A stretch of 64,000 bases of DNA from an uncultured Bacteroidales bacterium (GTDB taxonomy: Bacteria; Bacteroidota; Bacteroidia; Bacteroidales; F082): contig ONFO01000016.1 in the NCBI GenBank assembly GCA_900317155.1, positions 1 to 64,000 on the forward strand, given 5' to 3'. Shown here one piece after another: positions 57,674-64,000 of the stretch (positions are counted from its first letter, which is position 1; each line of letters opens with the position of its first letter). The notes below the pieces were generated by a model, which worked only from the letters and a program-made list of their open reading frames with translations, had not been told where the DNA came from and did no database searches. A program made the translations under genes and the position numbers.

Positions 57674-58780
57674 ATGAAAAAAACACTCGTCATGATCGCA
57701 ATGGTTGCCCTGGGCCTCTCGGCATCGGCACAGAGCAATGTCTATTTCACCAACGAAATCACATCCGAATCGCTGGTGAAAATCTATCAGGCTTTGGGCG
57801 TTAATGCCACAGGCAATGTCGCCTTGAAAATCTCCACGGGAGAATCGGCGCAAAGCAACTATCTCCGTCCCGAGTTCATCGTTGATTTGGTCAACCTGAC
57901 CAACGCCACCATCGTGGAGTGCAACACGGCCTACGGCGGCAATCGCAGCACGACGGCATCGCACCTGCAAGCCATCGCCGAACGTGGTTTCAACGAAATC
58001 GCCAATGTTGACATCATGGACGCGGAAGGCGAAACCAACATTCCTGTCACCGACACAAAATGGCTACAACACGACATCGTTGGCTCGCATTTAACCAACT
58101 ACGACTTCATGATCAACCTGGCCCACTTCAAGGGTCACGCCATGGGCGGATTTGGTGGCGTGCTGAAAAACCAGAGCATCGGCGTGGCTTCGAAGAGCGG
58201 AAAATGCTATATCCACTCGGCAGGAACAAGCACCACAAACCCTTGGGGTAACAACAACCAAGACTCGTTTCTCGAATCGATGGCCGCTGCCGCACAAGCT
58301 GTCCACAACTATTTTAAGCAGGAGGGCAAGGACATCGTTTACATCAACGTGATGAACAACCTCTCAGTGGATTGCGACTGTGACGGACATCCTGCCGCCC
58401 CGCAGATGAACGACATCGGAATCCTTGCCTCCATCGACCCCGTGGCTTTGGACAAGGCCTGTCTCGACCTGATTTTCAACTATGAGTCCACTCCAGGCGA
58501 CAATGCCGTTCCGCTCCAAAATCGGATCACACAACGCCACGGTACCCACACAGTGGAATATGCTGAGGAAATCGGCCTAGGCACACAAGCCTATAACCTC
58601 ATCGACATCAACACCACGGGTCTTCAGGAGTTTGACCCACAGCATCCCGCTCCCGAGAGTCTGCGCTACAACGTCTTCAGCATCGACGGTAAAAAGGTGC
58701 TAAACAACGCTACAAGTCTAGAGTCTTTGCCGGCAGGGATTTACATTATCAACGGGAAAAAACAGGTCATCACAAAATAA
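57674..58780 (+). CDS. exported DUF362 protein with T9SS-like tail, copy 3
   Basis: 368 residues from the ATG at 57674; signal peptide ends SASAQ. The DUF362 blocks are the same as in copies 1 and 2: VALKISTGES, VECNTAYGGNRS, HLTNYDFMINLAHFKGHAMG, and DCDC at 233-236. Unlike them it continues for about 50 residues with RYNVFSIDGKKVLNNATS and GIYIINGKKQV, the last half of a T9SS type A tail without the YPNP start. It may thus be surface-directed. The cupin/CMD gene follows 10 nt later. Confidence 0.8.
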   Translation: MKKTLVMIAMVALGLSASAQSNVYFTNEITSESLVKIYQALGVNATGNVALKISTGESAQSNYLRPEFIVDLVNLTNATIVECNTAYGGNRSTTASHLQAIAERGFNEIANVDIMDAEGETNIPVTDTKWLQHDIVGSHLTNYDFMINLAHFKGHAMGGFGGVLKNQSIGVASKSGKCYIHSAGTSTTNPWGNNNQDSFLESMAAAAQAVHNYFKQEGKDIVYINVMNNLSVDCDCDGHPAAPQMNDIGILASIDPVALDKACLDLIFNYESTPGDNAVPLQNRITQRHGTHTVEYAEEIGLGTQAYNLIDINTTGLQEFDPQHPAPESLRYNVFSIDGKKVLNNATSLESLPAGIYIINGKKQVITK

Positions 58781-58790
58781 CCAACAAATA

Positions 58791-59915
58791 ATGATGAAAA
58801 AGAAGACAATGATGATATTCGCCATCGCATTGACAATGGCCGCCTGTGGAACGCAATCCACTAAAGAAAACGCAAAAGAAATGAACACACTCACCTTTAC
58901 TACCGAGCAGGCAGCCTTCATGTCGGCCATCGCCTGCAACGAGGCCAAAGCCGACTATACCGCCTTGGCCGAGGCCATCAACGGCGGTTTGGATGCCGAC
59001 TTGACGGTCAGCCAAATCAAGGAAGCCCTGTCGCAACTCTATGCCTACACAGGATTCCCGCGCTCACTGAATGCGCTTGGCACTTTGCAGAAGGTTTTGG
59101 AACAACGCCAGAGCGAAGGCAAAACCACTGAAGAAGGTATGGATGCCTCTCCCCTGCCTGCCAGCTACGGCGCCTTGAAACAAGGCACCGAGGTGCAGAC
59201 CCAACTCAGCGGTCGCCCTTTCAGCTATGACTTCTGCCCTGCCGAGGACTATTATCTGAAAGCCCATCTTTTCGGCGACATCTTCGCCCGCGACAACCTC
59301 ACCCATGCTGACCGCGAACTCATCACCGTGAGTGCGTTGAGCGGCTTGGAAAACGTGATGCCGCAGCTGCAGGCGCATGTGCGTGGTGCATTGAATATGG
59401 GTGTCACTGAGGAGCAGTTGCGCAACATCCCAGTGGCATTGAAAGCCGCAGGGCTGCAAGCCGAGGCTTTGCGTTGCGAGGCTGCCATCGCTGCCGCTGT
59501 CGACGGCAAGAGCGATGTGGTGTGCGCACAGTCGCCCTGGCCCATCGGGGAGCCCAACACAGCATACGCACAGTATTTCATTGGCAACAGCTATCTCGCC
59601 GTCCTCGATCCCGCGAGCGGTCTCTGCAACGTCAGCTTCGAACCCGGCTGCCGCAACAACTGGCATGTTCACCACGGTGCCGTGCAGATGTTGATCTGCG
59701 TGAGCGGTCGCGGCTGGTATCAGGAATGGGGCAAGGAAGCCGTTCCGTTGGTGCCCGGCACCGTCATCGCCGTTCCCGAGGGCGTGAAGCATTGGCACGG
59801 CGCAGCCAAGGACAGCTGGATGCAGCACCTCACCTATCATGCTGATGCCCAACCTGGCAACAGCAACGAGTGGCTGGAGCCTGTCAGCGACGAACAGTAT
59901 GACACTTTGAAATAA
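58791..59915 (+). CDS. lipoprotein with two carboxymuconolactone decarboxylase domains and a cupin
   Basis: 374 residues with lipobox-like TMAAC. The first CMD-like unit (about 30-105) has AIACNEAKADYTALAEAING. The second (about 140-235) has HLFGDIFARDNLTHADREL and AHVRGALNMGVTEEQLRNI. The C-terminal cupin has NNWHVHHGAVQMLICVSGRG and PEGVKHWHGAAKD with metal-binding His. The same combination occurs widely in Bacteroidetes next to AraC regulators and reductases. It probably processes a quinone- or lactone-like compound with peroxide-type chemistry. Terminator copy 3 follows. Confidence 0.85.
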   Translation: MMKKKTMMIFAIALTMAACGTQSTKENAKEMNTLTFTTEQAAFMSAIACNEAKADYTALAEAINGGLDADLTVSQIKEALSQLYAYTGFPRSLNALGTLQKVLEQRQSEGKTTEEGMDASPLPASYGALKQGTEVQTQLSGRPFSYDFCPAEDYYLKAHLFGDIFARDNLTHADRELITVSALSGLENVMPQLQAHVRGALNMGVTEEQLRNIPVALKAAGLQAEALRCEAAIAAAVDGKSDVVCAQSPWPIGEPNTAYAQYFIGNSYLAVLDPASGLCNVSFEPGCRNNWHVHHGAVQMLICVSGRGWYQEWGKEAVPLVPGTVIAVPEGVKHWHGAAKDSWMQHLTYHADAQPGNSNEWLEPVSDEQYDTLK

Positions 59916-59932
59916 TTGGACAAGGTCCAACG

Positions 59933-59975
59933 AAAAATCCGCAATCTGAGCGAGGGCTTGGGTTGCGGATTTTTT
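59933..59975. terminator. hairpin terminator, repeat family copy 3
   Basis: AAAAATCCGCAA (59933-59944) pairs with TTGCGGATTTTT (59963-59974), with a loop like the other two copies. Transcription of the cupin gene ends here, and the next -7 box starts 2 bp on. Confidence 0.85.
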
Positions 59976-59976
59976 G

Positions 59977-59985
59977 TACCTTTGC
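59977..59985 (+). promoter_or_regulatory. -7 box of the CAT-like gene
   Basis: TACCTTTGC directly behind the terminator T-run, 15 bp before the ATG at 60001. Confidence 0.6.
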
Positions 59986-60000
59986 AGCAAAACAACAGCA

Positions 60001-60624
60001 ATGAAGAAAGAGATTGATCCTAAAGAATCACCTCGCGGACGGGCGTTTGAACTGTGGAAAACGGCTGGCATGCCGAAAGTGACGATAGTCAAAACCTTTA
60101 ATGTCAAAAGACTGATCAGGGTTGCCAAACGAAACGGGATGAAGACGAACATGCTGATGTGCTGGTGTATCGGTCAAGCGGCCAGTGGCATTCAGGAGTT
60201 CTATACACTGCCTACCGGAGAGCACTTATGGCAGTACGACCGTCTGGCAGTGATGACTGTCGTGAAGACCATGAACGGTGACGCCCACCTTTGTGACATC
60301 CCGTTTTCAGCGGATCTTCGCCAGTTCAATGAAGACTATTTGCGCCTGACGCGTCAGGTCCACGAAACAAACGAAGACCACCTTCTTGGCGACGACTATA
60401 TGGCTATTGACACCTCGGCCTTGGCAGAATGCGAGATTGACGGTGTGGTGAGTGTCTATTCCGAGCTGTTCACCAATCCCTTCTTGGCTTGGGGCAAATA
60501 CCATCAAGGGCTGTTCAAAACGACTTTGCCCATCTCGTTCCAGTTTCATCATGCCCAGATGGACGGCTTCGAAGCCGTCCGTTTCCTCAATGGCCTTCAG
60601 GAGGTAATCGACAAGCTTTCTTGA
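60001..60624 (+). CDS. chloramphenicol acetyltransferase-like protein
   Basis: 207 residues from the ATG at 60001. CAT fold with the catalytic HHAQMDG at 183-189, the Asp-Gly of the family, and FSADLRQFNEDYLRLT. It is the CatA-like group of Bacteroidetes acyltransferases; a His general base acetylates a hydroxyl with acetyl-CoA. Some residues of classical CAT enzymes cannot be matched by eye, so resistance to chloramphenicol is not implied. Confidence 0.8.
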   Translation: MKKEIDPKESPRGRAFELWKTAGMPKVTIVKTFNVKRLIRVAKRNGMKTNMLMCWCIGQAASGIQEFYTLPTGEHLWQYDRLAVMTVVKTMNGDAHLCDIPFSADLRQFNEDYLRLTRQVHETNEDHLLGDDYMAIDTSALAECEIDGVVSVYSELFTNPFLAWGKYHQGLFKTTLPISFQFHHAQMDGFEAVRFLNGLQEVIDKLS

Positions 60625-60671
60625 ATGAGAGGATTACTGCTTCTGTTTTGAGGAGAGGGTCGGTGGGTTAG

Positions 60672-61928
60672 TTACATGTCTAAACTATCCTCCTTGAGGA
60701 GAAAATCGAACAGCCCAATAGTGAGTATCCCATCTTCGTTTCTGCGCGGCATGATGTGCTCTTTGACAACAATAACCTTCTTGAATGAATCATTGATGTT
60801 TGTTAGCGAACGGGATTCTTGTATTTCCTTTTCTCTATCAGGGATTGACAAAGCCGATTGCACATAATACTTTTTGCTTCCGAGGTTGGCAATAAAATCG
60901 ACTTCAAGCTGGACACGAATCCATTTCCCATCCTTGTCCTGCTTTTTTATCTCTACCATCCCGACATCCACATTGTAACCACGGGTAATCAGTTCGTTGT
61001 AAATGATATTCTCCATGATATGCGATTCCTCCTGTTGGCGCATATTGAGAATGGCATTTCTCAAACCTATGTCAGAAAAATAATACTTTGAAAGCGTGTT
61101 GATATACTTTTTGCCTTTGATATCATAGCGAATGGCCTTGTTTACAAGGAATGATTCCAACAGATAGCCAAGGTAATTAGAAATAGTCTTGTTGGTGATA
61201 TTTAACTTCTTTATGCTTTTGAAAGTATTCGATAGTTTTGTTGGGTTGCAAGGTGAGCCAATGGATGAGGCCAAAATATGCACTAACTCACGCATTTCAT
61301 GTTCATTCTGTACTTTATGTCGCTCAATGATGTCTGCCAGATAAACGGTCTCGAACAAATCCTGCAAATAGTTCACTTTCTTTTGTTCAGTGTCAAAAGA
61401 TTGGACAAGTGGCAATCCGCCGTAAGTATAGTATTCGCGCCAAGCTTCTTGTTTGTCTCCGCCTTTTGCTGAATAGAATTCCGCAAACGAAAGTGGATTC
61501 ACGTGAATTGTTTCGCCTCGACCGCGAAACTCGGTCGGAATGTCGGATGAAAGGAAGTGTGAGTTGCTCCCAGTCACGTAAGTGTCGGCGTTGTCAATAT
61601 GCCGGAAACTATTCAGAACATCAACGAATTCATCCATCAGCTGAACCTCATCGATAATGATATAGTAAAGCTCCTTGTCCTTGATTTTGCTGTGGACATA
61701 ATGAAGCATCGCATCTGGATTCCTTAATTCTTTGTTCATGCGGTCTTCAAGGTCAACACGAATAATGTGGTCTTCAGCCACACCATTTTCCAACAGAAAG
61801 CGATAAAACAGAACGTTCAGGAGATACGATTTGCCACACCTGCGGATTCCCGTAACCACTTTGACGAGACCGTTCTGACGGCTTTCTATCAGCTGTTGAA
61901 GATATCTGTCTCTTTTAATTTCCACCAT
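60672..61928 (-). CDS. AAA_14/DUF4143 ATP-binding protein
   Basis: 418 residues, cytoplasmic. Walker A GIRRCGKS at 27-34, Walker B YYIIIDEVQ near residue 95, sensor region VTGSNSHFLSSD, and FRGRGETIHVNPLSFAEFY typical of the AAA_14 family. The C-terminal DUF4143 region has a PDDEXK-like strand LEVDFIANLGSKKYYVQ. The family is common, often in defence or mobile contexts, with no settled function. Its promoter lies between two inverted copies of a 14-bp palindrome, suggesting tight control, perhaps by itself. Confidence 0.85.
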   Translation of the reverse strand: MVEIKRDRYLQQLIESRQNGLVKVVTGIRRCGKSYLLNVLFYRFLLENGVAEDHIIRVDLEDRMNKELRNPDAMLHYVHSKIKDKELYYIIIDEVQLMDEFVDVLNSFRHIDNADTYVTGSNSHFLSSDIPTEFRGRGETIHVNPLSFAEFYSAKGGDKQEAWREYYTYGGLPLVQSFDTEQKKVNYLQDLFETVYLADIIERHKVQNEHEMRELVHILASSIGSPCNPTKLSNTFKSIKKLNITNKTISNYLGYLLESFLVNKAIRYDIKGKKYINTLSKYYFSDIGLRNAILNMRQQEESHIMENIIYNELITRGYNVDVGMVEIKKQDKDGKWIRVQLEVDFIANLGSKKYYVQSALSIPDREKEIQESRSLTNINDSFKKVIVVKEHIMPRRNEDGILTIGLFDFLLKEDSLDM

Positions 61929-61943
61929 CTCATTCCTAAATTA

Positions 61944-62032
61944 TGCCATTATTGGCAATTATTGGTAATGCAAAAGTAATAAATAATTTCAATCGACCAA
62001 CTGCTTATGACTAAAAAGTGCCAATAATGGCA
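61944..62032 (-). promoter_or_regulatory. ATPase promoter flanked by two inverted 14-bp palindromes
   Basis: TGCCATTATTGGCA (61944-61957) and TGCCAATAATGGCA (62019-62032) are exact complements of each other; each has TGCCA/TGGCA arms. Between them lies a consensus minus-strand promoter: -7 TACTTTTGC (complement of 61970-61978) with -33 TTG (complement of 61998-62000) at 19 bp. One site is in the leader and one upstream, a layout suited to looping repression. Confidence 0.7.
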
Positions 62033-62040
62033 ATTTTTAG

Positions 62041-62199
62041 TTCAAAAACCTAAAACCAGGTTACGACGACGACCCCAATTTAAGGGTGAAAAAGGAGTTG
62101 GGAAAACTGAAAGTGGAGTTGGAAGAGGTGGTGACTGAGCGTTTTGTTTTTAAACAAGGATTGATACAAAAGGAATCAGAAAGAAAGCCAGCTTACTAA
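62041..62199 (+). pseudogene. 52-codon gene-end fragment without start codon
   Basis: Immediately after a TAG at 62038-62040 the frame reads GYDDDPNLRVKKELGKLKVE and FVFKQGLIQKESERKPAY, ending at 62199. It is highly charged and probably helical. No ATG opens it, so it is likely the 3' end of a deleted gene. Family not recognised. Confidence 0.4.
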
Positions 62200-62279
62200 G
62201 TAGTCTTTAAAATTCTTCTATGACGCATTACACAACTGTCTATTGTTTTTTTTTCGTCAGTGTTTTCAAAGATAATAAG

Positions 62280-62288
62280 TATTTTTGC
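62280..62288 (+). promoter_or_regulatory. -7 box of the trypsin-like protease gene
   Basis: TATTTTTGC, 14 bp before the ATG at 62303. No other signal is visible between the charged fragment and this box. Confidence 0.6.
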
Positions 62289-62302
62289 AGAAAATAAACA
62301 CT

Positions 62303-63325
62303 ATGGAATTACTGGTACCAAAACTATATGATTTCTTTGATTATCAAAATGATGGCAATTTAGGCAGGACTCTGTTCGAGTTTGTAGAATCACGCCAAGA
62401 TTGTTTCTTCGATGATAAGTATGGCTATCGAAACATCAACATGGGAAAAGTCTCATACATTTCTTCCATTTGTCGGAAAATGGCCGAAGATAATTTACTG
62501 ATACGATTAAAAACGAATGGTGTTGAATGTTTTAACGATGTTTATTTTGTCAATTTACGGCCAGACAATTTCCAATATCCCGAACTGTTTAGTTCTCAAC
62601 TTGCTTATGGTTATTATGATTTCGCATACAATGGATTTCCTTTTACTCGGGCTCATTTCACGAATTCAGTCGTCCCAGTAATTGGAATAAACAAAAAGGG
62701 AGATTATGATATAGGAACAGCCTATTATATAGATGACAATGAATTTGTCACTGCAGCCCATTGTATAACAGGCTTGAACAAGTTTTCTTTACAATATCAG
62801 AATGGCAAGCGGATAAAAGTGTCGGCAGTACTATTTCCTGACAATGACAATATTGACCTTGCTATCATCAAATCAGAGGAAGACATCCAGTTAACACCAT
62901 TTATGTTAGGAGAACCTGGTGTTTTAGATGATATACTTGTTATGGGTTACCCTCCTATCCCCGGAATGGACACTGTATTAATATCAGAGACGGGGACAGT
63001 CAATACTTTTATAACGCCAGCTCAAAAAGCTTCAGACGGACAAATTATTGCCGAAACAAAGTCGTATTTACCTCCGATGGATTACTTTATGATTAATTGT
63101 CGAGTTAAAGGCGGTAATAGCGGTGGTCCTGTAATTAATAAACATGGATTAGTTATTGGCACAGTCGTTTCTTTAGTTTTTGATTCCAAAGGAGGTTCCG
63201 ATGGTGGTCGTTATGATCTTATGGGGTTTGGAACTTGTATTTCATCAGAGCACATACCTAAAATACATGAAAATCACACAAAGAAAGAATTTGGTTATGA
63301 TGGGGATTTTTATTTTTTGAAATAG
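62303..63325 (+). CDS. cytoplasmic trypsin-like serine protease with N-terminal winged-helix-like domain
   Basis: 340 residues and no signal peptide. The N-terminal 100 residues (LYDFFDYQNDGNLGRTLFEF; SYISSICRKMAEDNLLIRLK) look helical with a winged-helix-like end. The chymotrypsin-fold domain has all three catalytic residues: TAAHC (His153), NIDLAII (Asp185) and GGNSGGP (Ser273). A secreted HtrA-type protease would carry a signal peptide and PDZ; both are absent. Cytoplasmic trypsin domains in bacteria are often effectors or sensors of defence systems. The next gene, 212 nt on, encodes a STAS/HATPase-like protein. AT-rich relative to the window. Confidence 0.75.
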   Translation: MELLVPKLYDFFDYQNDGNLGRTLFEFVESRQDCFFDDKYGYRNINMGKVSYISSICRKMAEDNLLIRLKTNGVECFNDVYFVNLRPDNFQYPELFSSQLAYGYYDFAYNGFPFTRAHFTNSVVPVIGINKKGDYDIGTAYYIDDNEFVTAAHCITGLNKFSLQYQNGKRIKVSAVLFPDNDNIDLAIIKSEEDIQLTPFMLGEPGVLDDILVMGYPPIPGMDTVLISETGTVNTFITPAQKASDGQIIAETKSYLPPMDYFMINCRVKGGNSGGPVINKHGLVIGTVVSLVFDSKGGSDGGRYDLMGFGTCISSEHIPKIHENHTKKEFGYDGDFYFLK

Positions 63326-63454
63326 CAACTGCTCGATTATTGTAATTGAATGAAGGCGTACAATAAAGTATTTAATCAAACCTCAAACAGGTTCTCAGGA
63401 GGATTTTATCGAATTCGTCATTGGTCATCATTGTACAATTCAATTGATATCCCA

Positions 63455-63486
63455 TTTGATAGTTTCCAAATAATGTGTATTTTTGC
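63455..63486 (+). promoter_or_regulatory. consensus -33/-7 promoter of the last gene
   Basis: TTTG at 63455-63458 and TATTTTTGC at 63478-63486 at a 19-bp spacing, a full match to the Bacteroidetes promoter. The leader to the ATG at 63538 is about 45 nt. Confidence 0.65.
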
Positions 63487-63537
63487 ACTCTGAACGAATA
63501 CAAAGAATGTGAATTTACGCAAAGGAGGAAACTAATA

Positions 63538-64000
63538 ATGTATGTGTTGAAGATTCCACCTACGCTAAGAGCAGACTTAGAAGGATTTGAATTTCTCTCT
63601 GGTTTTCTTCCCAATGTGAATGAAAATGTTACAAAGGGAAAAGAGCTTTTTGTGGATTTTTCAGATTGTACTAGTATTGATGGGAACCTTGCAGCTGTTT
63701 TGGGGGCTCTTCTTGACAAGTCAGTACCGATTTCAAAAAGAGTGATGATAGGAACTCCCCGTAATAAAACCGTCAAAAAAGTGTTAGCACGTAATCACTT
63801 TCTTAGAGCATGGAGAGTTGATACCAAAGTGGAGGAACGGGAAAACTATGTTGAATATGCGAGATTTAAAAGCGATGTGTCGGCTATAGAATTCAAGTCA
63901 TATATTCAAGAGGGTTTGATAAAAAAGCAAAAGTTTCCGCAACATACTGATTTGGCAGGCGAAAAAATTGTCGAAAGTATATACGAAATTTATGCAAATG
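63538..64000 (+). CDS. STAS-like/HATPase-like protein, runs off the window
   Basis: Partial: 154 codons from the ATG at 63538 to the right edge with no stop. The first 80 residues (FLPNVNENVTKGKELFVDFS, TSIDGNLAAVLGALLDKSVP) resemble a STAS-like domain. The visible end (HTDLAGEKIVESIYEIYAN) looks like the first helix of a GHKL/histidine-kinase ATPase, whose N box usually reads ExxxNAxxH. A strong Shine-Dalgarno AGGAGG (63523-63528) lies 9 nt before the ATG, rare in this phylum. It probably signals together with the protease gene before it. Confidence 0.6.
   Translation, partial: MYVLKIPPTLRADLEGFEFLSGFLPNVNENVTKGKELFVDFSDCTSIDGNLAAVLGALLDKSVPISKRVMIGTPRNKTVKKVLARNHFLRAWRVDTKVEERENYVEYARFKSDVSAIEFKSYIQEGLIKKQKFPQHTDLAGEKIVESIYEIYAN

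Noticed and set aside
59064-60152. 362-codon minus-strand open frame over the cupin/CMD gene
   Set aside because: It runs through the terminator and promoter at 59933-59985 and mirrors real coding sequence.
60001-60624. chloramphenicol resistance gene
   Set aside because: The catalytic HHxxxDG is present, but the protein is shorter and sequence-divergent; drug acetylation cannot be claimed from sequence alone.
62303-63325. HtrA/DegP periplasmic protease
   Set aside because: No signal peptide and no PDZ domain; the N-terminal domain is different.

Overview
The window looks like a chromosomal segment from a gut- or rumen-type member of the Bacteroidales. The grounds are the recurrent TAnnTTTGC -7 promoter boxes, two TonB-dependent receptors, type IX secretion (T9SS) sorting domains, a BspA-like leucine-rich-repeat protein, many Cys-lipobox proteins, and an almost complete lack of Shine-Dalgarno sites (one striking exception lies at the far end). 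No rRNA, tRNA, CRISPR array or complete insertion sequence was recognised. Genus cannot be decided from what is visible.

Layout. 0-4 kb: a 5'-truncated membrane LuxR-type regulator, an outer-membrane TonB receptor with a small lipoprotein, and an orphan T9SS tail. 4-5.5 kb: a Fic protein with an AbiEi-like N-terminus behind three direct repeats spaced exactly 31 bp. 5.8-13 kb: a transport/metal block with an MptD-type ECF S component, two SAM methyltransferases, an ATC-hydrolase-like protein, a ZIP transporter with a palindrome in its promoter, a zinc-type TonB receptor flanked by two related inverted-repeat elements, a DUF2946-like protein, and a decayed second ZIP copy. 13-29 kb: a 1888-residue secreted protein, a membrane ferredoxin/TlpA/serine-hydrolase run, MATE and Na/Pi transporters, an acyl-ACP thioesterase and a BspA-like T9SS substrate.

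29-60 kb is a redox/acyl-transfer island built from repeated parts: three DUF362 proteins, three flavodoxin-fold proteins, three hexapeptide acyltransferases, two cupin fusions, an SDR, an aldo/keto reductase, a flavin reductase, an MBL hydrolase and three AraC regulators that sit divergently from, or next to, the modules. Scars of the same genes lie between the modules: a DUF362 3' end, a flavodoxin broken by an inserted winged-helix fragment, and a duplicated 5' end of a membrane gene. These point to repeated duplication and deletion. A 42-bp hairpin terminator occurs three times; in two cases it abuts the -7 box of the next gene.

Embedded in or following this island are accessory genes: a YhcG-type PDDEXK nuclease, a large imperfect hairpin followed by an AT-rich run of four unrecognised genes (46-49.4 kb), a single-chain type IIG restriction-modification enzyme, an AAA_14/DUF4143 ATPase with paired operators, and at the right edge a cytoplasmic trypsin-like protease next to a STAS/HATPase-like protein that runs off the window. 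The best candidates for an undescribed system are the protease-STAS/ATPase pair, the 46-49.4 kb unknown run, and the repeating DUF362-flavodoxin-acyltransferase modules.
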